Assembly (NCBI RefSeq): GCF_019041915.1
Contig: NZ_JAHPYF010000007.1
Location: 62,001 to 126,000 of the forward strand
Length of the DNA: 64,000 nt
Origin: Collinsella sp. MSK.8.10
GTDB taxonomy: Bacteria > Actinomycetota > Coriobacteriia > Coriobacteriales > Coriobacteriaceae
Reading direction: 5' to 3'
This document shows positions 39,785 through 48,286 of this stretch, in pieces. The notes beneath the pieces are model-generated. The model worked only from the letters and a program-made list of their open reading frames with translations. It had not been told where the DNA came from and ran no database searches. The number at the start of each line of letters is the position of its first letter. Positions within the stretch are counted from its first letter, which is position 1. A program made the position numbers and the translations under genes.

Positions 39785-41128
39785 ATGTTCGACAAAGTGC
39801 TCATCGCCAACCGCGGCGAAGTCGCGGTCCGTGTTATCCGCGCGTGCCGCGATATGGGCATCAAGACCGTCGCCGTTTATTCCACGGCCGATGCGGACGC
39901 GCTGCACGTGCAGCTTGCCGACGAGGCGTATTGCATCGGCGGCCCGCGTCTTGCCGAGAGCTACCTCAACGACGATGCCGTGCTCACCTGTGCCGTGAAG
40001 TCGGGAGCTAAGGCAATTCATCCCGGCTATGGCTTTTTCTCCGAGAAGGCGAGCTTCGTGCGCGACTGCGACAAGTACGGTCTGGCGTTTGTTGGTCCCT
40101 CGGCCGAGGTCATCGACAGCATGGGCGACAAGGACGCCGCACGCCGAACGGCTGCCGCGGCGGGCGTGCCCATCGTTCCGGGCTGCGATTTGCTCAAAAG
40201 CCCCGAGGAGGCGACGGCCGAGGCTGAGCGCATCGGCTGCCCCGTGCTCATCAAGGCGCGCGCAGGCGGTGGCGGCCGCGGCATTCGCAAGGTCGAGCGC
40301 GTGGAAGACGCGGCAAAGGCCTTTATTGAAGCACGTGCCGAGGGCGAGGCCGTTTTTGGCGACGGCGAGTGCTACATGGAGAAGTTCGTCGCGCCGGCGC
40401 ATCACGTTGAGGTGCAGATTATGGCCGATAAGCAGGGCCATGTGTTTTCGCTCGGCGAGCGCGAGTGCTCGGTGCAGCGCCGCAACCAAAAGCTGATTGA
40501 GGAGAGCCCCGCGCCGTGCCTCGACGGACGCGATGATATTCGCGCGCGCATGCACAAGGCCGCGCGCGACCTGGCTCGTGCCGTTGGCTATGAGGGCGCT
40601 GGCACCATCGAGTTCCTGTATTCGGACGACGGCAATTTCTACTTTATGGAAATGAACACGCGCTTGCAGGTGGAGCATCCGGTTACGGAGTTTGTGACCG
40701 ATACCGACTTGGTCAAGTGGCAGCTGCGCGTGGCAGCCGGCCAGCCTCTGCCCTTTGAGCAGGAGGATATGCCGGTCCGCAACCACGCCATGGAGTGCCG
40801 CATCAATGCCGAAACGCCGGACTTTCTGCCGTCATGCGGAACGGTCACCGCGTTGCGTGTGCCGGGTGGTCCGCGCGTGCGCTGGGATTCCGCCATGTTT
40901 ACCGGTGCGAACGTTCCGCCGTACTACGACTCCATGCTTGGCAAGCTCATCGTGTGTGCGCCCACGCGTGACGGCGCCATTCGCAAGATGCGCTCGGCCC
41001 TGGGCGAGCTCGTGATTGAGGGCGTGAGCGAAAACAGCGAGCTTCAGCTCGACGTGCTGGCAAACGACGAGTTCTTGTCGGGCATGTATCACACCGATCT
41101 GATGGGGCATCTCTATGCTGATGAATAG
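39785..41128 (+). CDS. accC: Biotin carboxylase subunit of acetyl-CoA carboxylase
   Basis: ATP-dependent carboxylation of AccB-biotin. It is 447 aa, normal. KVLIANRGEVAVRVIRA at the N terminus, the Gly-rich ATP loop KARAGGGGRGIRK, and the MEMNTRLQVEHPVTE block are present. The start ATG at 39785 has AAGGAAGG. Its last 14 bases overlap the accDA start. Confidence 0.96.
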   Translation: MFDKVLIANRGEVAVRVIRACRDMGIKTVAVYSTADADALHVQLADEAYCIGGPRLAESYLNDDAVLTCAVKSGAKAIHPGYGFFSEKASFVRDCDKYGLAFVGPSAEVIDSMGDKDAARRTAAAAGVPIVPGCDLLKSPEEATAEAERIGCPVLIKARAGGGGRGIRKVERVEDAAKAFIEARAEGEAVFGDGECYMEKFVAPAHHVEVQIMADKQGHVFSLGERECSVQRRNQKLIEESPAPCLDGRDDIRARMHKAARDLARAVGYEGAGTIEFLYSDDGNFYFMEMNTRLQVEHPVTEFVTDTDLVKWQLRVAAGQPLPFEQEDMPVRNHAMECRINAETPDFLPSCGTVTALRVPGGPRVRWDSAMFTGANVPPYYDSMLGKLIVCAPTRDGAIRKMRSALGELVIEGVSENSELQLDVLANDEFLSGMYHTDLMGHLYADE

Positions 41129-42839
41129 AAAAGCGAAGACGGTCAACGTCCTCGAGGGACCGATGACCGAGTCGTGCGCCGAGTTTCCCGCGCGCCACGT
41201 GTTTATCAAGTGCCCGGAGTGCCGCCGCGTGATCGATGAGGCACGCCTACACGACAACCTCGAGGTCTGCCCTCGTTGCGGCAAACACTTTCGCGTGAGC
41301 GGTCGCGCGCGCATGCGCATGACGGTCGACGAGGGCACGTTTGAGGAATGGGATGCCAATCTGGCGTCGGAGGACTTCCTCTCGTTTCCCGGCTATGCCG
41401 ACAAGCTCAAGAGCGTGAGCGAGCGTTCGGGCGAGCGCGATGCCGTTGTGTGCGGCAGGGGCAAAATCTGCGGTTGCGATACCGCGCTCTTCTTTATGGA
41501 CGCCAACTTTATGATGGGCTCGATGGGCTCCGTGGTGGGCGAGAAGATCTGTCGCACATTTGAGCGTGCGACCGAGCTGGGATTGCCGGTTGTCGGCTTT
41601 ACCGTTTCGGGCGGTGCGCGCATGCAGGAGGGCGTGACCTCGCTTATGCAGATGGCCAAGATTTCTGCGGCGGTTAGGCGCCACAGCGAGGCGGGCGGCC
41701 TGTATATCACGGTGCTCACCGACCCCACGACCGGAGGCGTAACCGCGAGCTTTGCCATGGAGGGCGACATTATCCTGGCCGAGCCCGATGCCCTGACGGC
41801 ATTTGCCGGCCCGCGCGTGATCGAGCAGAACATGCACAAGCGCCTGCCCAAGGGATTCCAGCGCTCCGAGTTTTTGCTGGAGCACGGCTTTTGCGATGCC
41901 GTTGTTCCGCGTGGCGAGATTGCGCTCACGGTAGGCGAGCTGCTGGCGCTGCACGAAGGGCACGCGCCCGGCCTGGGGGCACCGCATGAGATCGTGCATA
42001 CGGGTCGCCGCGGCAAAAAGCTGGGATACTTGTTCAAGCGCTCGGCCGCACCAAAAACCGCGCTCGAGATTGTCAAGCAGACCCGCTCGGCAGATCGCGC
42101 CACGGCGGGCGAGATGATCTCGCTGGGCCTGGATGGATTTGTGGAGCTGCACGGCGACCGCTACTTTGGCGACGACGCCGCTGTGGTGGCTGGCATTGGC
42201 TGGAAAGACGGACGCCCCGTAACGGTCATCGCCATCGAGCGCGGCACCACGACCAAAGAGCGCATGCGTCGCAACTTTGGTATGGCACATCCCGAGGGCT
42301 ACCGCAAAGCGCGTCGCCTGATGCGCCAGGCCGAAAAGTTTGGTCGACCGGTTCTGTGCCTGGTCGATACTTCGGGCGCGTTTTGCGGCATCGGTGCCGA
42401 GGAACGCGGCCAGGGTGAGGCGATTGCCCAGAACCTCATGGAGATGAGCGGCCTTAAGACGCCGATTGTCTCGGTGGTGACAGGCGAGGGCGGCTCTGGT
42501 GGCGCGCTGGCGCTGTCCGTGGCCGACCGCATCCTGATGCTCTCGGGCTCGGCCTATTCGGTCGTGAGCCCCGAGGCCTGTGCGTCGATCCTGTGGAAGG
42601 ATACCGAGCGCGCGAATGAGGCCGCCGAGGCGCTTAAGCTCACGGCCCCCGATCTGCTGGCGCTCGGCATCATCGACGGCATTGTTGACGATAAAGGCCT
42701 GTCGCATGAGGAGATCGCCGGTGCCGTCATGTCCTCGGCATTTGATGCCTTCGATGCGCTTGGGCAGCTCGACGACGCGACCCTCACAAACCTCCGCTAC
42801 GAAAAGTACCGCGCAATCGGTCGATACCGCACGATGTAA
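41115..42839 (+). CDS. accDA: Acetyl-CoA carboxylase carboxyltransferase, fused beta-alpha (AccD-AccA)
   Basis: Transfers carboxyl from biotin to acetyl-CoA to make malonyl-CoA. The protein is 574 aa. Residues about 25-290 are AccD, with the zinc ribbon (CPEC then CPRC) and the SGGARMQEGVTSLMQMAK block. Residues about 310-574 are AccA, with FVELHGDRYFGDD, GEGGSGGALALSVAD and the conserved alpha C terminus. In E. coli these are two genes. Translation starts at ATG 41115, or ATG 41121, within the end of accC. Fusion in this order is consistent with the accD-accA gene order of the related Firmicute cluster. Confidence 0.94.
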   Translation: MLMNRKAKTVNVLEGPMTESCAEFPARHVFIKCPECRRVIDEARLHDNLEVCPRCGKHFRVSGRARMRMTVDEGTFEEWDANLASEDFLSFPGYADKLKSVSERSGERDAVVCGRGKICGCDTALFFMDANFMMGSMGSVVGEKICRTFERATELGLPVVGFTVSGGARMQEGVTSLMQMAKISAAVRRHSEAGGLYITVLTDPTTGGVTASFAMEGDIILAEPDALTAFAGPRVIEQNMHKRLPKGFQRSEFLLEHGFCDAVVPRGEIALTVGELLALHEGHAPGLGAPHEIVHTGRRGKKLGYLFKRSAAPKTALEIVKQTRSADRATAGEMISLGLDGFVELHGDRYFGDDAAVVAGIGWKDGRPVTVIAIERGTTTKERMRRNFGMAHPEGYRKARRLMRQAEKFGRPVLCLVDTSGAFCGIGAEERGQGEAIAQNLMEMSGLKTPIVSVVTGEGGSGGALALSVADRILMLSGSAYSVVSPEACASILWKDTERANEAAEALKLTAPDLLALGIIDGIVDDKGLSHEEIAGAVMSSAFDAFDALGQLDDATLTNLRYEKYRAIGRYRTM

Positions 42840-42855
42840 CAAAGGGACAGCCCGC

Positions 42856-44094
42856 ATGTCATATTGGGAAAGGCATTCCATGCTACAAGTTTCTAACACC
42901 TCGTTTACAACGTCGGTTTCATCAAACGCCATGGCCGTGGTGGACTATCTGTCCAAAAGCATGATGTCGGCGCTGCCGTTTATTGTCTGCGCGGCGTTGT
43001 TCCGCACCGTCGCTGTCATTATGGGCGAAGGCATGCTGGGCCTGTGGTCTGCCGATTCCGATATCTATCGCCTGTTCTACAGTTGGCTCTATAACGCCGG
43101 CTACTACTTTTTGCCCATTTATCTTGGTTGGGCGGCCGCCCGCCAGCTCGGTTGCTCGGAGCAGCTGGGCATGATGCTGGGCGGCGTATTGATTGCACCC
43201 GATTTACTCAAGCTTGTCGATGCCGCATCGACGACGGGGGCATCGATGACTTCCGTGTATGGTCTGCTTCCCGCGCCGGTCAACGATTACACGACGACTG
43301 TTATTCCGGTTCTCATCTCGGTGCCCGTGCTATGGCGAGTGGAGTGTTTCTTTAAGCGCGTTATCCCTAAGGCCGTGGCGTTTTCGTTCGTTCCGTTTGC
43401 GACCATGCTTGTCATGGTTCCGGTTTCGCTGTGTATTACGGCGCCGGCGGGCAGCTATCTGGGCATGCTGTTGGGCCAGCTTATGTTTATGCTTGGCAAT
43501 TCCGGTGGCATCGTGTCGCTGCTCACGCTCATGGGGCTTGCTGCGGGCTGGGAGTTCCTAAAGATCGCCGGCGTCAGCAACGTTGTCCTATCGCTCGCCT
43601 ATGCGCAGTTTATGAGTGTGGGAACGGATTCGTGCATCCTGATCGCCGCGACGATGGCAACGTTCGCCGTTTGGGGCATGCCCTTTGGCGCGTCGCTTCG
43701 CGTTGCGGATAAGGACGAGAAGGCGCTCATGCTGGGCTATTCAATCTCGGGTGTTCTTGGCGGCGTAAGCGAGCCGGCGCTGTACGGTTGCGGCTTTAAA
43801 TATGGCAGGTGCCTGACGTGCATGGCCATTGGCGGCGCCGTCGGAGGCCTTGTTGCGGCCGTGGGCCACGTTACGGCCTATACCATCGGCATGACGAATG
43901 TCCTTATGGTCATTGGCTTTGCCACGGGCGGCATCTCGAACCTGCTGTGGTGCTGCGCTGCCGGCGGTGTGGCATTTGCGGTGTCTGCGGCGCTGAGCTA
44001 CTGCTTTGGCGCGGTGCCGGCGAAGGGACAGACGACGGGGGACGGAGCCGATTCACCCGAAACCTCGAAGAGCGTGGCCGAAGTAAGCGCGTAA
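42856..44094 (+). CDS. PTS glucose/beta-glucoside-type EIIC permease domain
   Basis: A membrane sugar-translocating domain of 412 aa with about ten helices and the hallmark GVSEPALYG (usually GITEPAIYG), plus SVGTDSCILIAATMATFAVWGMPFG nearby read as helix and loop. There are no EIIA or EIIB domains attached or adjacent, so it must borrow them, perhaps using the lone crr product at 6118-6681, or be a remnant or sensor. It starts 16 nt after accDA with AAAGGGAC as its binding site, so it may be transcribed with the fatty-acid operon, an unusual linkage. Some amino-acid choices in the sugar loop differ from textbook enzymes, so the substrate is unknown. Confidence 0.8.
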   Translation: MSYWERHSMLQVSNTSFTTSVSSNAMAVVDYLSKSMMSALPFIVCAALFRTVAVIMGEGMLGLWSADSDIYRLFYSWLYNAGYYFLPIYLGWAAARQLGCSEQLGMMLGGVLIAPDLLKLVDAASTTGASMTSVYGLLPAPVNDYTTTVIPVLISVPVLWRVECFFKRVIPKAVAFSFVPFATMLVMVPVSLCITAPAGSYLGMLLGQLMFMLGNSGGIVSLLTLMGLAAGWEFLKIAGVSNVVLSLAYAQFMSVGTDSCILIAATMATFAVWGMPFGASLRVADKDEKALMLGYSISGVLGGVSEPALYGCGFKYGRCLTCMAIGGAVGGLVAAVGHVTAYTIGMTNVLMVIGFATGGISNLLWCCAAGGVAFAVSAALSYCFGAVPAKGQTTGDGADSPETSKSVAEVSA

Positions 44095-44132
44095 ACCTGT
44101 GCGACACAAGGACGATTCCTTTGCCATATTCC

Positions 44133-44167
44133 AAGGCCGTGGCCCGTGTGGGTTGCGGCCTTTTTTG
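44133..44167 (+). terminator. Terminator after the EIIC gene
   Basis: AAGGCCG (44133-44139) pairs with CGGCCTT (44156-44162) around a GC-rich loop, followed by a T-run. It probably ends the fab-EIIC transcript. Confidence 0.85.
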
Positions 44168-44193
44168 TATCTGGGGGACAAAGTGGCTACACT
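44165..44193 (+). promoter_or_regulatory. Candidate promoter of the CDF transporter
   Basis: TTGTAT at 44165-44170, a 17-bp spacer, and TACACT at 44188-44193. The -35 overlaps the T-run of the preceding terminator. Confidence 0.5.
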
Positions 44194-44245
44194 ACAATCC
44201 GTTTGAGCAATAGATATATAGGCAGTACCGTGGGGGCGGATGTAG

Positions 44246-45400
44246 ATGGTCGAGTGGATTGTTAAGCGTGCGCAGGGCGACCGTGCGCGCGTGGGCACGT
44301 TGACGGGCGTGGTGTGTATTCTCGCCAATGTGGCACTATGCGCTGCGAAGGGCGTAATTGGCGTGCTGTCGGGATCGGTTTCGATTGTGGCGGATGCCAT
44401 GAACAACCTGTCCGATGCAAGCTCGAATATCGTGAGCGTGCTGGGCTTTAAGCTGGCGAGCAAGCCGGCCGACCCCGAGCATCCTTACGGCCACGGTCGC
44501 TACGAGTATCTCTCGGGTTTGGTCGTGGCGGCGCTCGTGCTGCTTATTGGCATCGAACTGGTGAAGTCCTCGGTGGAGCGTATTGTCAACCCGGAGCCTG
44601 TCGAGTTCTCGCTTGCCCTGGTGGCGGTCCTGGCACTTTCGATGGTTGTAAAGCTGTGGATGGCGGCCCTCAACCAAAAGCTCGGCGATCGCATTGAGTC
44701 CGAGACGCTGCATGCGACCGCGCAGGATTCCAAGAACGATGTCCTTGCCACAGGCGCCGTGTTGGCGTGCGCAATTGTTTCGCAGGTGACGCACATCAAT
44801 CTTGACGCATGGGTCGGCCTTGCCGTTGGCGCCTATATTGGCTGGAGCGGTTTTGAGCTCATCCAGGATACGGTGAGCCCGCTTTTGGGCCAGTCGCCCG
44901 ATCCTAAGCTGGTCAAGCACATTCGAGACAAGATCATGAGCTATCCCGGCGTTTTGGGCGTTCACGATTTGATGGTTCACGACTACGGCCCGGGCAGGAA
45001 GTTTGCAAGTGCGCATGCCGAGATGGCGGCCGAGGACAGCCCGTTGGAAAGTCACGACACGCTCGATAACATCGAGCAGTCGTTTAGGGACGAAGACGGC
45101 ATGATCGTTACGCTTCACTACGATCCCATCGTGACCGATGACCCCAAGCTGGCGAGCATGCGCTTGCGCATTCACGCCATGGCCCAGGAGATCGATAGCC
45201 GCCTCTCGATTCATGACCTGCGCTGCGTGCCGGGTCCTACGCACACCAACGTGATCTTTGACTGCGTGCGTCCCTCGGATCTGCAGATGAGTGCCGAAGA
45301 CGTAAAGCACGCGCTGACACAACGGGTCGAATCGGAATATCCCAAGTCGATTGCCAAGATTACGATCGACGAAGACTACGTAGGGCATACCCACGAGTAA
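44246..45400 (+). CDS. Cation diffusion facilitator family metal transporter
   Basis: A membrane antiporter exporting Zn, Mn, Fe or similar divalent metals, 384 aa. Six helices occupy residues about 15-215. The metal-site motif in helix 2 is DAMNNLSD (D-x3-x-x-x-D type) and that in helix 5 is HATAQDSKND. The HPYGHGRYEY loop follows helix 2. The cytoplasmic C-terminal domain is longer than usual (about 170 residues, with HDLMVHDYGPGRKFASAHAEM). The start ATG at 44246 lies after GTGGGGGCGG, a weak binding site. The metal cannot be set from sequence alone. Confidence 0.88.
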   Translation: MVEWIVKRAQGDRARVGTLTGVVCILANVALCAAKGVIGVLSGSVSIVADAMNNLSDASSNIVSVLGFKLASKPADPEHPYGHGRYEYLSGLVVAALVLLIGIELVKSSVERIVNPEPVEFSLALVAVLALSMVVKLWMAALNQKLGDRIESETLHATAQDSKNDVLATGAVLACAIVSQVTHINLDAWVGLAVGAYIGWSGFELIQDTVSPLLGQSPDPKLVKHIRDKIMSYPGVLGVHDLMVHDYGPGRKFASAHAEMAAEDSPLESHDTLDNIEQSFRDEDGMIVTLHYDPIVTDDPKLASMRLRIHAMAQEIDSRLSIHDLRCVPGPTHTNVIFDCVRPSDLQMSAEDVKHALTQRVESEYPKSIAKITIDEDYVGHTHE

Positions 45401-45439
45401 GGCTATGCCGGCAAAGCAGGTTATGCAGAAGGGGAGAGC

Positions 45440-46066
45440 ATGAAGAAGCTGTATCTACTCCGCCACGGTCAGACGGAGTTCAACGTCAAAAAGCTGGTCC
45501 AGGGCCGCTGCGATTCACCGCTCACCGACTTAGGCCGTCAGCAAGCCGGGATGGCAGCCGCATGGCTCAAAGCCCACGGCGTCGTCCCCGACAAAGTGGT
45601 CTCATCACCCTTAGGCCGAGCCATGGACACGGCAAGTCTCGTCGCATGCGAGCTCCTCGGCCCGGACGCAGCAGCCGAGCCCTGCGAAGGCATTATCGAG
45701 CGCTGCTACGGCTCCTTCGAAGAAGGCCCGCACGGCGCGCTGCCCACCGACGTCTGGGATCCGGGCGAGGACCTGGTCCCCTTCGGAGGAGAAGGAAGCC
45801 AGGCGCTGCAAGAACGTATGGTGGATGCGCTTACCAATATCATGGGCTCCGGGGGCATCGAAACCCTTCTAGCAGTAAGCCACGGCAGCGCCAGCCGCCA
45901 ATTTATCAAGGCCGCAGCCCCAGAGGACTTCGAGCTCCCAACAAAACTCCCCAACTGCGCCATCATGATCTTCGATTTCGATGAGGCAAAGCCACAAGCA
46001 GAAGGCGAACCGTCCCAATGCAAGTTCACCCTCCAGCAAATAGTGGACCCCCAACAAAGTCATTAG
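45440..46066 (+). CDS. Histidine phosphatase family protein (phosphoglycerate mutase-like)
   Basis: A cytoplasmic phosphatase of 208 aa with the catalytic LRHGQTEFN motif at the N terminus and the second histidine in AVSHGSASR near residue 155. It resembles GpmB/CobC-type phosphatases rather than glycolytic mutase. The start at 45440 follows GGGGAGAG. Beyond the first thirty or so codons the gene shows the same drift to A- and C-ending codons (GCA, CCA, GAA, CAA, CTA) as the 3' end of the aminotransferase at 14852-15988. Like that gene, it sits immediately before a long palindromic element, here 35 bp before element B. Confidence 0.82.
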   Translation: MKKLYLLRHGQTEFNVKKLVQGRCDSPLTDLGRQQAGMAAAWLKAHGVVPDKVVSSPLGRAMDTASLVACELLGPDAAAEPCEGIIERCYGSFEEGPHGALPTDVWDPGEDLVPFGGEGSQALQERMVDALTNIMGSGGIETLLAVSHGSASRQFIKAAAPEDFELPTKLPNCAIMIFDFDEAKPQAEGEPSQCKFTLQQIVDPQQSH

Positions 46067-46101
46067 CCTGAGCGAGCAAGGTTTAGCAGACATCAACGTG
46101 G

Positions 46102-46266
46102 CGTTCCCAGTGTGCGGCGGAGGGGGCGGGCCTGAGACATATTAAGGTTGTCGCGAGTTCCGCACGAACAGGAGAGCACTTAATGTGCTCTCCGTCGTGA
46201 GCAGGACTGTAGAGCAGCAACCTTAATATGTCTCAGGCCCGCCCCCTCCGCCGCACACTGGGAACG
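46102..46266. repeat. Long palindromic element B with conserved core
   Basis: Arms 46102-46150 and 46218-46266 form a perfect 49-bp inverted repeat. The 67-nt centre contains a 51-nt core (46158-46208) starting TTCCGCACGA and ending AGGACT, with the inner hairpin GGAGAGCAC-TTAAT-GTGCTCTCC. Relative to element A at 16121-16171 the core is 41/51 identical, and one base pair of the inner stem has changed on both sides (A-T to G-C), which preserves pairing. The arms share no sequence with element A. Weak similarity beyond the arms (CCACG and CTGC-TAAAC on both sides) suggests a longer, eroded palindrome. It lies between the histidine phosphatase gene and the rplC leader. Confidence 0.87.
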
Positions 46267-46317
46267 TGCCACGCACTTTACCTGCGTAAACAATGTGAGT
46301 GAAATATGAATCTCGAT

Positions 46318-46342
46318 GGATACGCCCGCAGCCGTGTATACT
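46318..46342 (+). promoter_or_regulatory. Promoter region of the rplC operon with shared GGAYACGCCCG motif
   Basis: GGATACGCCCG at 46318-46328 followed at 19 bases by a -10 TATACT (46337-46342). The same motif at the same distance from a TATAC box lies upstream of rplB. No good -35 is visible, so the motif may be an activator site or a replacement for it. The remaining leader (46343-46525) holds short hairpins, including GCGTAC/GTACGC near 46470, and may mediate r-protein autoregulation. Confidence 0.5.
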
Positions 46343-46525
46343 AAACAGCTGTGTGTAACCAGGGGAGTATTCTGGCTGGACAAAATGCCTGCTTAATAGG
46401 GTTGTCAGGTAGTCCGGGCGAAATACAAGGCTGGGGAGCACGTCGTGTAAGTAGTGGTCCTCTAGGGGCGTACGCTCGGTGGTGTACGCATTGTCCCAAG
46501 ACCACGCGAGAGTTGGGATCATATC

Positions 46526-47146
46526 TTGATCAGCATGATTCTCGGCCGCAAGATTGGCATGACCCAGGTTTGGGACGAGGACGACAACGTCGTTCCCGTC
46601 ACGGTCATCCAGGCTGGCCCCTGCGCTGTCTCGCAGGTTAAAACTCAGGCAACCGACGGCTATGACGCCGTCCAGATCGGTTTCGGCGACATCAAGGCCA
46701 AGAACGTGAACAAGCCCATGGCTGGTCACTTCGCCAAGGCTGGCGTCGAGCCTGTCCGCTTCCTTCGTGAGGTCCGCGTCGAGAACGGCGAGGAGCACAA
46801 GGTCGGCGAGGTCGTCACCGTCGCTGATTTCGCTGATGTCGAGAAGGTCGACGTCATCGGTACCTCCAAGGGTAAGGGCTTCCAGGGTCGCATCAAGCGC
46901 TGGGGTCAGCGCCGCGGTCCTATGACGCATGGTTCTCACTTCCAGCGTCACCCCGGTTCTATCGGTCAGTGCGCCTATCCTGCGCGCGTCCTCAAGGGCG
47001 TCAAGATGGCCGGTCACATGGGTAACGAGCGCGTTACCGTCAAGAACCTTTCCGTTGTCCGCATCGATGCCGAGCAGAACCTCATCTTGGTCAAGGGCGC
47101 TGTCCCGGGTGCCAAGAATGGTCTCGTCGCCATCCGTATGGCCTAA
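46526..47146 (+). CDS. rplC: 50S ribosomal protein L3
   Basis: An early-assembly protein near the peptidyl transferase centre; 206 aa, normal. The N terminus [20 protein letters not shown], the [18 protein letters not shown] loop and the [18 protein letters not shown] block are typical. I keep the TTG at 46526, which has GGGA upstream and gives the family-like Met-Ile-Ser start; the ATG at 46535 is too far from that site. It is the first gene of this cluster, rpsJ being 14 kb away. Confidence 0.96.
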   Translation: MISMILGRKIGMTQVWDEDDNVVPVTVIQAGPCAVSQVKTQATDGYDAVQIGFGDIKAKNVNKPMAGHFAKAGVEPVRFLREVRVENGEEHKVGEVVTVADFADVEKVDVIGTSKGKGFQGRIKRWGQRRGPMTHGSHFQRHPGSIGQCAYPARVLKGVKMAGHMGNERVTVKNLSVVRIDAEQNLILVKGAVPGAKNGLVAIRMA

Positions 47147-47192
47147 GGGCCCAGCCCATTTAGCCCAGCGTCATACCAAGGAGAACACTTAA

Positions 47193-47819
47193 ATGGCAAA
47201 GTTTGAAGTAAAGAACAGCGAGGGCAAGAAGGTCGCCGAGGCCGAGCTCGCCGCTGAGGTGTACGGCATCGAGCCGAACATCCACGTTATGCACCACATC
47301 GTCAAGTGCCAGATGGCCTCTTGGCGTCAGGGCACCCAGTCCGCTAAGGGCCGCTCTGAGGTTTCCGGTGGCGGCAAGAAGCCTTGGCGTCAGAAGGGCA
47401 CCGGCCGTGCCCGCCAGGGTTCCATCCGTGCTGCCCAGTGGCGTCACGGTGGCGTTGTCTTCGCCCCCAAGCCCCGTTCCTACGCTAAGCGTATGAACAA
47501 CAAGGAGGTCAAGCTGGCTATGCGCTCCGCGCTGTCCGCCAAGCTGGCCGATGGCGAGCTCGTGCTCGTCGACGACTACGGCTTCGAGAAGCCTTCCACC
47601 AAGGCTGCCGTCGCCATGCTCAAGGCTCTCGGCCTTGAGGGCAAGCGTCTGACCATCATCGTTCGCGATGAGGACGTCAACGCCTACCTGTCGTTCCGCA
47701 ACATTCCCAAGACGTTCATCATCACCGCTGACGAGGCCAACACCTACGATCTCGTCAACAACAACGCCGTGCTGATGCCCGCCGACATCGCCGCTCACTT
47801 CGGGGAGGTGCTTGCATAA
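47193..47819 (+). CDS. rplD: 50S ribosomal protein L4
   Basis: Lines the exit tunnel and is the usual autoregulator of the S10 operon. It is 208 aa, normal, with the tunnel loop KPWRQKGTGRARQGSIRAAQ followed by WRHGGVVFAPKPRSYAKRMN. The start at 47193 has AAGGAG. The macrolide-sensitive loop appears wild type. Confidence 0.96.
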   Translation: MAKFEVKNSEGKKVAEAELAAEVYGIEPNIHVMHHIVKCQMASWRQGTQSAKGRSEVSGGGKKPWRQKGTGRARQGSIRAAQWRHGGVVFAPKPRSYAKRMNNKEVKLAMRSALSAKLADGELVLVDDYGFEKPSTKAAVAMLKALGLEGKRLTIIVRDEDVNAYLSFRNIPKTFIITADEANTYDLVNNNAVLMPADIAAHFGEVLA

Positions 47820-48107
47820 ATGACCGCCCACGAGATCATCATCCGTCCGATCGTGTCCGAGCGTTCCTTCTCCGGCATGGAGCTGAACAAGTACACGTTC
47901 GAGGTCGCCAAGGATGCTAACAAGTATCAGATCAAGGACGCTGTCGAGGAGATCTTCGGCGTCAAGGTCGTTCGCGTGAACACCCTGACGGTCAAGCCCA
48001 AGACCAAGCGCGTGCGCTATGTCGCCGGCAAGACCCGTTCTTGGAAGAAGGCCATCGTCACGCTGGCCGAGGGCGACACCATCGAGGTCTTTGGCAACCA
48101 GGCCTAA
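47820..48107 (+). CDS. rplW: 50S ribosomal protein L23
   Basis: Tunnel-exit protein that docks trigger factor and SRP. It is 95 aa, normal (IIIRPIVSERSF to DTIEVFGNQA). The ATG directly abuts the rplD stop codon, and GGGGAGG lies inside the end of rplD, so translation is coupled. Confidence 0.95.
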   Translation: MTAHEIIIRPIVSERSFSGMELNKYTFEVAKDANKYQIKDAVEEIFGVKVVRVNTLTVKPKTKRVRYVAGKTRSWKKAIVTLAEGDTIEVFGNQA

Positions 48108-48125
48108 GACTCGCTGCTGTTGAGT

Positions 48126-48161
48126 GAGCTCATGCCTCCCAAAAAGGGGAGGCGAGAGCTC
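48126..48161 (+). terminator. Hairpin between rplW and rplB
   Basis: A two-part stem, GAGCTC (48126-48131 with 48156-48161) and GCCTCCC (48134-48140 with 48147-48153), separated by a small internal loop. A short GGTTTTG follows. It may attenuate transcription inside the S10 cluster, since a promoter-like motif comes next. Confidence 0.6.
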
Positions 48162-48182
48162 AAGGTTTTGGGCGTATAAAAT

Positions 48183-48207
48183 GGACACGCCCGGAACCGT
48201 GTATACG
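48183..48207 (+). promoter_or_regulatory. Candidate internal promoter upstream of rplB
   Basis: GGACACGCCCG at 48183-48193 and TATACG at 48202-48207 repeat the rplC promoter motif with identical spacing (19 bases). Of the 24 bases from GGAYAC to TATAC only a few differ. It lies just after the rplW-rplB hairpin. Confidence 0.5.
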
Positions 48208-48286
48208 TCCGGTGTCATCGCACCCGAGGCAGAACCTCGAATCCCTGTCTGCGATGGCTAACGGATTCCTATTGAAAGGGATTGTA

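Noticed and set aside
36841-39864. A 1007-codon minus-strand open frame across fabG, fabF, accB and fabZ
   Set aside because: Antisense shadow of four clear plus-strand genes; His/Arg/Gly-rich translation with no motif and no binding site.
41115-42839. A sequencing error joining accD and accA
   Set aside because: The join keeps one frame through a plausible linker, no stop or start remnant is visible between the parts, and accD-accA fusions are known.
46102-46266. Reading element B as an insertion sequence or a CRISPR remnant
   Set aside because: No transposase or terminal repeats shared with element A, and no direct repeats with regular spacers.
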